Shown: one piece after another, positions 22,301 through 35,120 of the stretch
Numbering within the stretch: the first letter of the stretch is position 1
Layout of the letters: every line of letters begins with the position of its first letter
Assembly (NCBI RefSeq): GCF_023159225.1
Contig: NC_063172.1
Span: forward strand, 44,955,832 to 45,019,831
Length of the DNA stretch: 64,000 nt
Source of the DNA: Perognathus longimembris pacificus
Taxonomy: Eukaryota > Chordata > Mammalia > Rodentia > Heteromyidae
Reading direction: 5' to 3'
The notes under the pieces: generated by a model
The model's database searches: none
The model's input: the letters and a program-made list of their open reading frames with translations, nothing else
Told to the model about the DNA's origin: nothing
Program-made: the position numbers and the translations under genes

Positions 22301-24229
22301 TTCTGTCTATGTCTGTCTGTCTGTCTCTCTCTCTCCCTCTCTCCTTTCTTCCATCCCTTCCTTATTTTATGTCTAACACCAAGAACTGTCTTTGTTCATA
22401 GAAGGCTAAAAATCAATACTAGCTGAATTTGATTTGTCAGTGTAGATGATTGTTCCTAATCTTCAAATCAAGTGAAACATTCAGACTATTCACAGGAAGA
22501 ACAAAACCTGTAAGACAGCCATGAGAAATTCATTCAAAGGCATCAATGACTTTTCTAAGACATGGTCAATTTTGTGAATCTTCCACACACACACCCAAAA
22601 AAGAAACCCACATAACAAAACAAACCTATCACCAGCACATAGGGCCCTTTTTCCATTGTTGATTTTCTTTTGCAACCAACCACCAGGACATGGCTTCCTA
22701 TAGCTTAGTGACAGTCAAAATTATCTGCCAAACCCTTGCATTGCTAGTTGGTGCTCAAGGTGTGAATCAACAGATTCTCACTTATTTTCCAACTCTGCCA
22801 TCTCCTTCCTTAGCATCATATTGTGTTCTTTTCATTCTTATTGCATCTTTTAGGAAAACTGTAAGAGAAGTCTCTGGATTCCTCACACAACAACAACAAC
22901 AACAACACACACATACAATCTCCTTTTTCTATAGAATCATTTTGTTCCAACCATGGATCTTCCAGCTTTTATGTGTCCTGAAAACCTCACCCCACAATAC
23001 AAAAATAGACAGTATCTCTCCAGAAAACCTGCATTGAATCAAAAGAATGGACTTCTGTCTTTTGGAAGATATCACTGAAATGATGCCAAATAATAAACTT
23101 GGAAGAAAGAGTGAGGTATAGAGAAGCATTCAGGATAAGTAATTGTTTGCCTAGGTAAATCATTTCCACATATTGGCATTTTTAAAAAATTAAAACAGAA
23201 CTAAAAAGCATAACATGTTCCTGCTCTGTTGAGTAGTCTATGCTAAGAAGATAGGAAATTTGCCCCTATGTTTCATGGTCATGAGGAAATCTTCAGTGCT
23301 GGGCTGTCACTTAGACAAGGCAGCATGGTGGGTTAGGGGTTGGGGAGGACTTGACCCTGTGTTGACCTCAGGGATGAATTTTTGAATCTTGGGTCTGTTG
23401 TGCTGGCTCAGGCTGCCAGAGGCTGTGTCTCACCACTGTCTATAGCAGGAGGTTCCTTTGCCATCTACTTTCCTGCTTTGACACTACCAGGTGTATGCAA
23501 ATGGTGTCCAAACTGAGAGGGCAGGCATCTTTCTGGGGAGAGTAGTGTGTTTCTTGTATACACAGGGCTGTGAATGCACATGCATGAGCCATTTGAATAC
23601 AGATGACATAAAAGCAGTAGAGAAGAAAACATCAAAAAGGCATGGGGAGCAAAGGGAGGAGATAAGAGATTTTTGATCAAAGGGAGCAGAGCATTCTGGG
23701 AAGTTTCTTTGCAGGAGGCTTCTGTGTTTCACCCAAATTCACCATGGCTAAGGTCCTTTCCTTGACAATTTAGGGAGAGGCTATTTCAGGGCAATGTTTG
23801 AACTGGGAGCTAGGGTGGGGCCCAGTTCTTGAAGCAAGGATATTAATACCAAACAAAGGAGTAGCCTGCACCCAAGAAATGCTAATGTGATAAAGCTAGA
23901 CATCCTTTCAAAGCTCAATTTCCATCATTCATGGAGATTCCAAACTCTACCATTCATTCACACATCCTCATAGCTAGAAATTGCCAGCTGCAGGTGGTAC
24001 CAAGGATCTCCCAAGGTCATCGGACATAGAACCAGAGAGCAGAACAAGGAGGGAAGGAGGGGAAGCAGAGGCATTTGTCCCACTACAGAGCAGCCGACAT
24101 ACTCTTCTGATTACTTCACCCCTGTCACAGTATCCATCCCTAACCCATCTATCTGTTCCTTTTTCCCTTCTTTATCCAAGCTTTATGTCCCTGGCACTTC
24201 TGTCTTATCACCATGCCAGGGACTGGCTG
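22301..24229. other. mostly unique sequence with short simple repeats
   Basis: CTGT/CTCT run at about 22310-22345, CACACAC at 22584-22594, and (CAA)n at about 22888-22905. No convincing coding frame. Confidence 0.4.
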
Positions 24230-24440
24230 GATCCTCCTTCTGCCTGGCATAGTTTACTCCCAGCTTTCTGGAGGACAGCCTGCATCCCAAATCAAGCACC
24301 AGTCTTCACCACGGCATTTCTTCAATACTGTGGTAATCATGTAACTATGCCATCCTATTTTGTCATCTTTATAGCACCTATTAGTTAGTGAAAATATTTC
24401 AGTAGTATTTATCTGTCTCCTCCCTGTTATCAGAAACTTC
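24230..24440 (+). repeat. probable L2 3' remnant
   Basis: TTGTCATCTTTATAGCACCT, GTATTTATCTGTCTCCTCCC and the pyrimidine-rich lead-in resemble the L2 3' region. Diverged, with approximate ends. Confidence 0.45.
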
Positions 24441-24865
24441 TACTTTGGGTGATTGTGCCCTCATGTGTTAAGCTATGACTGAACCTTTTTTTAAAAATTA
24501 TCTTCTCTTCAGAGGGTTGGGTAGGATGGGAGATGACCATGAGCATTTGGTAGGTAAATAGACATACTGGCCAACAGCTTACAATGCACAGGACCATCTC
24601 CCACAACAAAGAATTATACAACTGCAAATATCAGAAACGCCATGACTGAGCCACGTTAGAGTAGGGTGCCACTGTGCTGTGTCACATCTCCTGGGCCTCT
24701 CATGGTGACACCAAATAGCTCAACATGTGTTAACTGTGTAGGGAGGTCACTTGTGTCCCACAGGTTTCCCAGTGCATGGATGGGACTGTCTGGTGTCATC
24801 ACCAGCACATCCTCTACCCATATCTCTATGTTAGGTGTGGGACATATGAGTGTATGATAGTCACA

Positions 24866-24868
<3 letters not shown>

Positions 24869-24910
<42 letters not shown>
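24869..24910. repeat. (AT)n microsatellite
   Basis: About 21 AT units. Confidence 0.95.
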
Positions 24911-24912
<2 letters not shown>

Positions 24913-25319
24913 TTGTATATCTCTATATAAAATCGCACTGTACATGCAGCTTGTCACGCTGTGTTACTGGTTAGTCTCCAATCATCCTTTTGATGTCATT
25001 ACAAGTTGAAGGGTTTAATAGCTCCAATTCCATAAGCAGATCCTTAGTAGGGAACATAGAGCTGGTACTTTGATCTAAGAACTCAGTTCCCTACATGAGA
25101 AAAGTAGTTAAAGATGGTTTCCTATGAGATAGTGAGTCCAGGAATCATTCCCACCTGAGTGGGCCATGAGAGATAAACGGGCTTAATAAGATGAGGTATG
25201 GTAGATTTCTATCACTTCAGTACTATGTCTGTCACACTTATCTTTCCTGCCTGGTTTTAGGGTAGCGCTAACCCCAAGAGGTATGCTGTGTATGATTTCT
25301 AGGTAGAGACCTCAAACAA
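24911..25319. other. unique-looking sequence, no gene seen
   Basis: Nothing recognised. Confidence 0.35.
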
Positions 25320-25329
25320 CAGCTGTAAT

Positions 25330-25556
25330 CTTTTTTTTTTTTTTTTGGTTGGTCATCGTGCTTGAACTCAGGGCCTGGGCACTGTCTTTGAGCTCTTTTT
25401 TGCTCAAGGCTAGAGCTCTACCATTTGAGCTTCAGCACCACATCCAGTTATAAGGGTCTCATGGACTCTCCTGCCCAGGCTGGCTTTGAACCACGATCCT
25501 CAGATCTCAGCCTCCTGAGTAGCTAGGATTACAGGCATGAGCCACTAGCACCCTGT
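25330..25556 (-). repeat. 7SL-Geo SINE with 10-bp target duplication
   Basis: Complete reverse copy starting with oligo(T). CAGCTGTAAT flanks it at 25320-25329 and 25557-25566. The B1-like half ends TAGCTAGGATTACAGGCATG. One of the best-preserved members of this type in the window. Confidence 0.9.
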
Positions 25557-25566
25557 CAGCTGTAAT

Positions 25567-27050
25567 TGTCTGTATCTTCTGATCAGAGCAGGGCAGGGAT
25601 TATTGTAGCTCTCATGTTATCCTTTGTCTGCCGGCTTCCTGGCAGGTTATTAGGGCAGTGGTCAAACCCATCTCATACTTTCCTTCTCTTCCTCTGCCCT
25701 TTGACATTGCCAGATGCATGCCTAGCTCCTTGGGAGAATGCAGTCAGCTTCTCATGAAGGTTGCTTGAAGACATGAGAGATCAGTATAGTTTTATCTCTA
25801 CTCTCCTGGATTCCAGGGGATCTGCCCAGCTTCCAATTTGTTTTTACTTCCCCAGGCTTATGTCCACTATTCCTTTCCAATGGCTGCTTTGCTACACCAC
25901 AAGGCCACAGCATCAGACAGATCACACATTCCATGCACCATTTAGCTAGAACTCACAGGCGCATTCAGTCAAATCCAGACAATAAGCCCAGTAAAACTAT
26001 TTTAACCGTCCTGCTTCTCAGATCAAGCCCTGGCTGAGACACTAAGGCTGATGATCTGATATCCTACCTCTATCTTTCAAACTTCTGAGGCTTGTTCCGC
26101 ATCAACAAGATTGCCAACTACTTGAGATCCAGACAGAAGACATCTAATTGGGAGGAAATGACTCTAAACATGGAGTAAAGCCCCAGCCTTGAGCCACATT
26201 TATAATTAGCCAGAGATCAGTATAGTCAGACAAAGCAGTCATGCTTATCTAATGCCTATATTAGTGATCCCACTGCTCTAAATGTTGCTGAAATAGACTT
26301 TGACAAAATAAATTAGATGCATGCTTTTTCATATCTCCTGATAACTTTCCTTGCTTCCTTTTATCAGAGTTACTTGGCCCCTCCCACTGAGACATTCGGT
26401 GAGAAGCCTTGCCATCGCTTGGTATGAATGACTTGCAATGCTTATGGATTGCCACCCAAGCCATTAAATTTACTGGACAATACAGTCTTCAGCAAGATGG
26501 AGAGGTTATGTTTGCCCCCAACCCTCCAGAACTCATTCTTATTTTCGGACTGTAACTGTGCATTTCAATATTTTGCATATGCATTTTGAAACTCCTGACA
26601 GAGTCCATTTCAATAAATATTCTGCTGAGTAACTCCTGCTCATTGCTGAGCTTGAGAAATGCCAGCATATTGTATTCTAAGGCAGAATTCTCATTATTTG
26701 GTCTCTTACCCATTTAGCTTGAACTACATTACAAAGAAGACAGGAGTAAATGACCTTAGCAGAATCTGAGAGCTTCAGAAAGCCAATTAGCCAAGCTAGG
26801 GTCACAAGGTACAAACCAACATAGATTCTGGGGACTGGCCTAGCAATGGCTTTCAGCAGGTAAAGAAAGACTCGGAGTTCAGCCATGCAATGACACGAGG
26901 GTGACAATTGACTACAAACCAACCTTGTGGAAGTGCTGGGGGTGTTAACAGTGAAAGGAGGGGGGAAGGAGGCACAGAAAAATACAAGGATGGAAGCTGG
27001 TGGATTGATGAATGGAGACATCCATCTATGTTTGTATCACACATATCTAT
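25567..27050. other. unique-looking sequence, no gene seen
   Basis: About 1.5 kb with only short chance frames. Confidence 0.35.
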
Positions 27051-27054
27051 CTCT

Positions 27055-27085
27055 TACACACACACAAACACACATACACACTCTC
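27055..27085. repeat. CA-rich simple repeat
   Basis: Interrupted CACACA run next to the 33-bp tandem repeat. Confidence 0.85.
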
Positions 27086-27089
27086 ACAC

Positions 27090-27155
27090 GTGTTCACTTT
27101 TATAACACAGCCCAAACTGACAGTGTTCACTTTTATAACACAGCCCAAACTGACA
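27090..27155. repeat. two perfect copies of a 33-bp tandem repeat
   Basis: The unit beginning GTGTTCACTTTTATAACACA occurs at 27090-27122 and again, identically, at 27123-27155. Identity implies a very recent duplication or a polymorphic site. Confidence 0.95.
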
Positions 27156-29167
27156 GCTGTTTACCAACAACAGTCCTTGAGCCTGATTACAAATCTTTGG
27201 TCTTTTTCCATACAGTAGTCACTGACATAGAGCCTATTGGTACACCAGGAGGACTTAACTCTCATCCTAATTTAGAAAGAATTACAATACTTTAATTGTC
27301 TCAAGTAGGTTTGATTACATGACTGGCTCCAATTCTTCTGGCCTGTCTGCTTTCATTCCTTTGCCAGAGCCTGGTTTTGGGCTGCTTGACTTTGATCTTA
27401 GCCATGGTAATGACAGCATGGTAGTTCCCAGACTAAGAATGAATGCAGATGTGGAGAAGTTGCACAGCTGGCTGGTCCAGGGAGGAGGCAAGGTGCGTGG
27501 AACACAGCTTTCTGGGCTATCCCTAAAGCCCAGTAGAGTCCAGCTAGTCCCTCATCAACTCACCGATATGTGAGCAACGAGATCTGACTAGGGTTCAGCA
27601 GGGGTTGTAACACAGCAATAGCAAGCTTACCAGTGCCCAAACCAGAATTGTCCACATGGTAGGGGTCTTGTCCAGTCCTTCAACCATAAGCCATCAAAGA
27701 AAAAGGAGAGGCAATAAGGGGGGTGAGGTTTGACATTGGATAGATTTGCTAGATTTTAATTGTTCTTCCCAAGATTTTCACTAAGTTCTAATGAAAAATA
27801 GACCACATGGAGAGGATTATTTCCTATAGGTTGATTACATACATACCCACATATATAAATGTGCATATTGTATGTTCAGCTTATCCTTTCTGTTCTTGCT
27901 ATGCTCACAATAGCAGTAATTGTTCCAGAGGTGGGAAAATCAAAGTATGGAGGAGGAACTGACAGCAGGCAAGACCAGACTTTGGGTTATACCATTTTGG
28001 GTTAGAGTTAAAGCTGTTTAGGATGGCTGGAAAATCATTTAGCTTCTGTGACCCTGAATGTTTTCATCTGATAACAGTGACCACATTACCAATGCGTAGA
28101 ACGATTGAAGACAAAATGAACTGAAATGTCTCTCAATGATTAGCACAGTTTCTAAAGTTGCAATAGACAATTCCTATTATAATTATCATTTGATCGCCTA
28201 TTTCATGCCCATTATTCCACCCTAATAGAACCATTACAATTTCTATGACAAGACAGACTTGCTAATTAAGAACCTGAGTTTGGGGAACTGATGAATGAGG
28301 TTTAGATTCCTGCACTGCTGCCACTTAGCAGCTTGGTGCCCTTGAACTTCCTGTTGAACCTCAATCCCTGAGGTATAAGCCAGATCCTTACCAAGAAAGA
28401 CTAGACAGCCTCCTACAGAGCACACACCAAAAGAAACTGCTGTGATGACCACCCATGAGTGAGGTGAGAGAAAGACAAGCATAAAGCACTATAGGAACCA
28501 AGAGGGAGAAATAGACTGCCATGGTGTACGCTGGAAAGGGTGTGAGGGGATGCTGCAGGGAGGGCCTCCCAGACCATCTGCAGCCCAGAGCAAAGCGCTC
28601 CTCTCAGATCAACATGGTAAATGCTACCATCTGCCCAATGTGACAAGAGCCATCAGAACAGAACAAACCTCATATACCTTATAGCCCTATTTCTCTAAGA
28701 CCCAGAGCCCTGTCCACGGGCTCTAGACCACCAAGGGGATTACACCAAAGAGCTGAATGGCATGGTAGCCCAGGAGGAAAGCACAATGAAACTGGTAGCT
28801 GAGAGAAACCATCCAGCTCTTCCCACTCCATAAAATCCAGAAGCATTCAGGATCTAGAGGATGCCAGTTCTGCCATTTTTTTAATGGTATACAATGATTT
28901 AAGCAAACGGTCTGAGTGTTTCTCTGTGGATTTCTTTTTGAGTCTCCATCAACAGCCTCTGTGAAGCATGTTGTGCTTGCTGCTGGCCACACATACAAGT
29001 GTGGCGCTCCCTGTGTCTTCTCGATCTGTGGAAGACAACCTTTCAAGAAAGGAAATTTTCAAAACCCATTGGAGGTGAGGGGTGATATGTCAATAAAAAA
29101 TTTTCAAGGTCCTACTATGCTCTAGAGATTGACTAGGTCATTTCACATTTATATGTGCTGTGTGATC
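27156..29167. other. unique-looking sequence, no gene recognised
   Basis: About 2 kb with no recognised repeat. A 107-codon minus-strand frame (28723-29046) shows no recognisable domain. Confidence 0.35.
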
Positions 29168-29178
29168 CAAGCTGTATT

Positions 29179-29374
29179 ATTATTTTGCCAATCTTGGGCC
29201 TTGGATTCAGGGCCTGAGCACTGTCCCTGGCTTCCCTTTGCTCAAGGCTACCGTCACTTGAGCCACAGCGCCACTTCTGGCCGTTTTCTATATATGTGGT
29301 GCTGGGGAATCGAACCCAAGGCTTCATGTATATGAGGCAAGCACTCTTGCCACTAGGCCATATTCCCAGCCCCT
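29179..29374 (-). repeat. IDL-Geo SINE with 11-bp target duplication
   Basis: Reverse dimer. CAAGCTGTATT is duplicated at 29168-29178 and 29375-29385. A few bases are missing in the Geo half (GGCTACCGTCACTTGAGCC). Confidence 0.9.
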
Positions 29375-29385
29375 CAAGCTGTATT

Positions 29386-30269
29386 TTAAAGCCACAAATG
29401 TGTTTAAGTATTTGGCCCATCCTGACTTAGCATTTGTAATTTGTCAGTGAAGATTATATAGAAATGTGGCGAACCCTACTGGGAACTATACTAGTTTAGT
29501 TACCATTTTCTCTCCTTGTGGAATGGCCATTCAGCAGTTCAGTTTGTTTCTGATTACTGTGGAAGGAAAACAGCAGGAGCATCCATCCACTCCTGAGATG
29601 GTAGCTGTCAGCACTTTACTGCCTTTTTTCCATGTAAGGAGAGTTGGATGTAATTTAGCTAAAAAGAATCGATTTCTTTTTACAGTAACTGGTAAAAAAC
29701 AAAATGTGACTCAGTGGAGGCAAAAGGGGACAGTGAGGCAGAGGGAAGGAAAAGAAGGCTGCAAGCGAAGACAAACCTATTCCCTTCTCACAAAGGACTG
29801 TCTGCCAAGGTGCTCAGGAAGCAAAGGAGTATTTAAGAGGGTCCTGAAAATCTAATATGGGAGTTTGGATTTGATTTGGGGAAGGAGGAAAATAAAAATG
29901 GTTTCGGGGGAGGAGAGTGATCTAGAAGAGTTTAGGGCCCAAGTTGGTTGGTATGTGCAAAGGACTTCAGGAGGGCAGTTAAGGGGCTGAGGCTATGACC
30001 AGACGCTTGGTAACATGGAGACCTGGCTTTCCACAGTGCCTATGGCAATAATCCAGGCCAATTGTTATTTTCTATAGCCCTATCTCAAGTAGAAATTTTA
30101 CTGAGAAAGTAGAACAAGAATGTAGTACATGTGGATGTGATTGAGGAAGAGACAGGATCTACACTCTGAGGTTCAATAAACTAATTACTAAGTGGGGAGG
30201 AAAATGGAAAGGGGAAAAGCAGGGAAACGCAGCAGCTGCCTCCCCTCATACAAGCCCTCTAGAACAGGG
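29386..30269. other. unique-looking sequence, no gene recognised
   Basis: A 129-codon frame at 29466-29855 begins at GTG and shows no domain; I treat it as chance. Confidence 0.35.
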
Positions 30270-30469
30270 TAGAGGGAATATGGCCTAGTAGTAGAGTGCT
30301 TGCCTCATATACATGAAGCCCTGGGTTCGATTCCCAAGCACCACATATATAGAAAACAGCCAGAAGTGGCACTGTGGCTCAAGTGGCAGAGTGGTAGCCT
30401 TGAGCAAAAAGAAGCCAAGGACAGTGCTCAGGCCCTGAGTTCAAGGCCCAGGACTGGCCAAAAAAAAAT
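30270..30469 (+). repeat. IDL-Geo SINE
   Basis: Complete forward dimer: GGGAATATGGCCTAGTAG, then GGTTCGATTCCC, then CTGTGGCTCAAGTGGCAGAG, ending GGACTGGCC plus A(9). Confidence 0.9.
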
Positions 30470-30695
30470 CCACAATATTCCTCCTGGGTTTCCTTCCATT
30501 CTCCTGTTCTCTTGGGCATATGTGTGTGCATGCATACGTGTGTATGAGCATGTATGGTGTGTGTAATGTGCAGGTGTGCATGCAATGTATGTGAGTGTGC
30601 GTGGATTATGGGGTCCAGAATGATGAAGAGAGTCTATTGTTTGCTTCCAGATCTTTAAAAGTAAAATATATGTCTTATGTCCATAGATCCAGTTT
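30470..30695. other. short interval with interrupted TG/CATG repeat
   Basis: About 30520-30600 is a degenerate TGTG/TGCATG tract. Nothing else seen. Confidence 0.5.
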
Positions 30696-30712
30696 AACAG
30701 CAGGATAATTTT
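30696..30712. repeat. 17-bp L1 target-site duplication (left copy)
   Basis: AACAGCAGGATAATTTT, repeated exactly at 34609-34625. On the element's strand it begins AAAATT, consistent with cleavage by the L1 endonuclease. Confidence 0.92.
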
Positions 30713-33700
30713 TTTTAATTTATTTAATTTTTTATTAATTGAACATAAATTTTTTTACAAGGTGTTTTGCAAAGAGGGTGCAGTTACATAGTAGGGCAGT
30801 GTGTACATTTCTTGTGATATCTTACGACCTGTTTTTCCATCCCTTGTCTAGGTCAGGTAGACACATATGCAATATACAATGTATCAAGAACATATACAGT
30901 GTTCACAGACTTGGTCTCTACTGTCTCTCCGTCTCCCTTTGTTAACAGTCATATATCAGGGAGATCATGCCCCTTTGTTTTCTGTGTTCTAGGCTTGTCT
31001 CACTCAACATTATTTGTTCGAGTTCTGACCATTTCCCTGCGAATAACAATATTTCACCATTCCTAATCGCTATATAGTATTCCATTGTGTATAAGTACCA
31101 TATTTTTTGGATCCATTCGTCTGTGGAGGAGCATCTGGGTTGTTTCCATATTTTGGCTATTGTGAATTGTGCCGCGATAAACATGGAAGTACAAATGTCT
31201 TTTTGATATCTTGGGTTTTGATGTTTAGGATAGATGCCTAGGAGTGGTATGGCTGAGTCATAGGGTAGGTCTATGTTGAGCTTTTTGAGAAACCTCCATA
31301 CTGTTCTCCAAAGTGGATGTACTAATTTGCACTCCCACCAACAATGGAGAAGGGTTTCTCTTTCCCCACAGCCTCTCCAGCATTTGTTGTTTCCTGGGTT
31401 CAGAGTATAGGCCATTCTAACTGGGGTGAGGTGGTATCTCAGGGTTGTTTTTATTTGCATTTCCTTTACTAGCAGGGATGTTGAGCATTTCCTCATGTGT
31501 TTCTTTGCCATTTTTATATCTTCTCTTGTGAAGTCTCTCTTTAGCTCTTTTGCCCATTTCCTAATAGGTTTATTGGGCTTGGAGGGGCTTAGTTTTTTGA
31601 GTTCTCTGTAGATGACTGATATCAGGCCTTTGTCTGTTGTTGTGCTGGTAAATATCCTTTCCCATATCGTTGGCTGTCTTTCTATTTTGGTGGCTATGAC
31701 CTTAGCTGTGCAGAAACTTTTTAATTTGTAGTAGTCCCATTTGTTGAGTCTTTCCCCTATTTGTTGTGCCCCTGGGACTCTATTCAGGAAGTTGCTTCCT
31801 GTGCCTATAAGTTCTAGTGTCTTTCCTACTCTGTCCTTCAGTAGTTTCAAGGATTCAGGTCTGATGTTGAGGTACTTGATCCGTTTTGAGTTGATCTTGG
31901 TGCATGGTGATAGGCTTGGGTCTACTTTGAGTTTTCTGCATATGCCTGCCCAGTTCTCCCAGCACCAGTAGTTGAAGAGGCTATGTTTATTCCATTGTAT
32001 GTCTTTAGCTCCTTTGTCGAATATCAGTTGGCTGTAAGAGTGCGGTTTTATTTCTGGGTCTTCAATTCTAATCCACTGGTCTTCCGATCTGTTTTTATAC
32101 CAATACCATGCAGTTTTTGTTATGATGGCCTTGTAGTAGAACTTGAAGTCTGGTATTGTGATACCTCCTGCAATATTTTTTTTGCCTAGAATTGCTTTGG
32201 CTATTCTAGGTTTTTTGCTGTTCCATATGAATTTATGGATTGGTTTCTCTATTTCAGTGAAGAATGTGGCTGGGATTTTGATAGGTATTGCATTGAATTT
32301 GTATAACAATTTGGGCAATATGGCTATTTTCACTATATTGATTCTGCCTACCCATGAGCATGGGAGGTCTTTCCATCTCCTTGTGTCTTCTTTGATTTCC
32401 CTTATTAGATTTTTGTAGTTTTCATTGAATAGGTCCGTCCCGTCCTTGGTTAAGTTGATCCCTAGGTACTTTACTCTTTTTTTGGCTACTGTAAATGGAA
32501 TTGTTTCCACAATTTCCTTTTCTATTTGTCTATTGCTGGTGTACAGAAAAGCTGCTGACTTTTGTGGATTGATTTTGTATCCTGCTACTTTGCCAAATTG
32601 GTTTATTAGGTGTAGGAGTTTGGGTACTGAGTTTTTTGGGTCCTTCAGATATAAGATCATGTCGTCTGCGAATATGGATAACTTGATTTCTTCCTTGCCC
32701 ATGTGGATCCCTTTGATGTCCTCCTCTTGCCTTATTGCTATGGCTAGGGATTCCAGCACTATGTTGAACAGAAGTGGGGAGAGTGGGCATCCTTGTCTTG
32801 TTCCTGAGTTTAGGGGGAATGATTTAAGTTTCTCTCCATTTAATATGATATTAGCAGTTGGTCTGTTGTACATGGCTTTTATTGTTTTGAGGAATGTTCC
32901 ATCTATTCCTGTTCTCTCCAAAGATTTTAATAGGTATGGATGTTGTATTTTGTCAAAGGCTTTTTGGGCATCGACTGAGATAACAATGTAATTCTTAATT
33001 TTAGATCTGTTTATATGGTGAATTACATTGATTGATTTATGGATGTTGAACCATCCTTGTGACTGAGGGATGAAGCCTACTGGGTCATGATGTATGATTT
33101 TCTTGATCAGTTTCTGGATCCTGTTAGCTAATATTTTATCGAGGAGCTTTGAGTCTGTGTTCATTATTGATATTGGTCTGTAGTTCTCTTTTTTTGTTGG
33201 GTCTTTGCCTGGTTTGGGAATGAGTATGATATTAGCTTCGTAGAATGAGCTTGGGATTTCTCCCTCTGTTTCTATTTCGCGGAAGAGTTTGAGGAGTATT
33301 GGTATTAGCTCCTCACTAAAGGTTTTGTAGAATTCGTTGGTGAATCCATCTGGGCCTTGGCTTTTCTTAGTAGGGAGGTTCTTGATTACTTCCTGTATCT
33401 CACCTTAAGTTATTGGTTTATTTAGTTGATTTATTTCTTCTTGGTTCAGTTTGGGCAGTTTGTACTTCTCTAAGAATTGATCCATTTCTGTAAAATTATT
33501 GTTTTTTTGCTGAGTAGAGGTTTTGGAAATAGCTCCTTATGATTGTTTGAATATCGTGTGTACTTGTTGTAATTTTTCCGGTGGAGTCCCTGATTTTACG
33601 TATATGAGTCTCTTCTTTTTTTTGTAAGTCTTGCAAGGGGTCTGTCAATTTTGTTTATTTTCTCAAAGAACCAGCTTTTAGTCTTATTTATTTGTTGAAT

Positions 33701-34608
33701 GGTCTTTCTATTTCCAATCAGATTTATCTCTTGTTTAATCTTTGTAATCTCTCCCCTCCTAGTCGTTTTAGATTCTGTCATTTCTTGTTTCTCCAGTTGT
33801 ATTAGTTTCATCGTGAGGGTATTCACCTACTCTGCTTCCATTCTTTTAATGTGGGTGCTGACTGCAATGATCTTGCCCCTCAGTACTGCCTTAGCTGTGT
33901 CCCATAGGTTTCTTTGTGATGTGTTTTCTTTGTCATTGTGGCTTATGAATTTGTTGATTTCATCTTTAATTTGGTCTGTGGCCCAAGTGTTGGATTGCAG
34001 CGTGGGGTTTTGCCTCCAAGTGTGTGTATAGTGTCTGTGGTTTCCTTTGTTGTTGAGGGTTACCTTTAATCCACTGTGGTCAGATATAATACAAGGGATG
34101 ACGTCAATACTTTTGTATTTGCTGAGGTTCTTTGTGTGGGCTATGACATGGTCTATTTTGGAATATGATCCATGGGCAGTTGAAAAGAAAGTGTATTGGG
34201 TCTCTGTAGGGTGAAAGGTTCTATATAGGTCTGTTAGATACATTTGGGAAATGGTGTTATTTAGGTGCTCAGCTCCCTTACTAATCCTCTGGGTGTTGGA
34301 TCTGTCTCTTGGAGAGAGAGGAGTATTGAAGTCACCCACTATGATTGTGTTTGTGTCTATCTTGCTCGGTAATTCTGTGAGAATTTGCTTGACATATGTA
34401 GGGCCTCTTTTGTTCGGTGAATATACATTTATCACCGTGATTTCTTGATTCTGGATTTTTCCTTGGATTAATATGTAGTGTCCTTCTTTGTCTTTTTGAG
34501 TGGACTTTAATGAGAAGTCCAGCTTGTTTGAGATCAGAATGGCTACACCTGCCGTTTTGGTGGGTGCATTTGCTTGGTAGATCTTGCTCCATCCTTTCAT
34601 TCGAAGCC
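30713..34608 (-). mobile_element. 5'-truncated LINE-1 element
   Basis: About 3.9 kb in reverse orientation. It comprises most of ORF2, a short 3' UTR (30713-30941) with AATAAA-type signals in ATTAATAAAAAATTAAATAAATT, and an A-rich end. The 5' UTR, ORF1 and the start of ORF2 are absent, typical of aborted reverse transcription. The 17-bp duplication at both ends fixes the boundaries. Confidence 0.95.
30942..34600 (-). pseudogene. L1 ORF2 (endonuclease/reverse transcriptase), truncated and broken
   Basis: Reading from 34600: the remaining endonuclease domain (VGDFNTPLS and SDHSGLKVTL motifs), the linker, the reverse transcriptase with [14 protein letters not shown] and the catalytic FADDMILYL (740 open codons, 30942-33164 and upstream in frame to 33405), and the C-terminal Cys-rich segment ([19 protein letters not shown]). 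Breaks: TAG/TAA-type stop at 33827-33829, TAA at 33405-33407, and a frameshift between about 33410 and 33596. Full ORF2 is about 1,275 residues. The long intact RT frame suggests a modest age. Confidence 0.93.
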
Positions 34609-34625
34609 AACAGCAGGATAATTTT
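34609..34625. repeat. 17-bp L1 target-site duplication (right copy)
   Basis: Exact match of 30696-30712. Confidence 0.92.
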
Positions 34626-34880
34626 GAGCAAGACAGTCTAAGCTGTAGGAAGCCTCCTCCTGTACAAACTAAGGGCGGTGCTAATTCTTTGCCAAGTGGT
34701 GAGGATTAAGTAAGAACATGAATGTAAAGCAGCCAGCCATGTCTGGAACATAACAAGTCACTTGTGAATAGTGACAGCTATGTGAGTTTGAAAAAAAGAA
34801 CTCCATAGTAAAAGTTATCCCTCCCCCCCACACACACTGCATTTCTTTTTAAGAATGGGGAATTCATAATACTCTTATTT
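34626..34880. other. short unique flank
   Basis: Nothing recognised. Confidence 0.35.
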
Positions 34881-34885
34881 ACTTT

Positions 34886-35120
34886 TTTGCCAGTCCTTAG
34901 GCTTGAACTCAAGGCCTAGGTTCTGTCCCTGAGCCTCTTTGTGCTCAAGGCTAGCACCCTACCACTTGATTCATAACACTACTTCCAGCTTTTTCTGACT
35001 AGTTCATTGGAGATAAGAATCTCACGGACTTGTCTGCCTGAGTCAGCTTCAAATCACGATCCTCATATCTCAGCCTCCTGAGTAGCTAGGATTACAGGTG
35101 TAAGCAACCAGCACCCGGCT
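34886..35120 (-). repeat. 7SL-Geo SINE
   Basis: Reverse copy: CTTGAACTCAAGGCCTAGG, TTCATTGGAGATAAGAATCTC, GAGTAGCTAGGATTACAGG. Confidence 0.88.

Noticed and set aside
23981..24388. 135-codon open frame
   Set aside because: No recognisable domain, and it overlaps an L2-like remnant; probably chance.
29466..29855. 129-codon open frame
   Set aside because: Begins at GTG, has no domain and no splice context in a vertebrate genome.
31426..32991. Plus-strand frames including one of 188 codons
   Set aside because: Antisense shadows of the minus-strand L1 ORF2.
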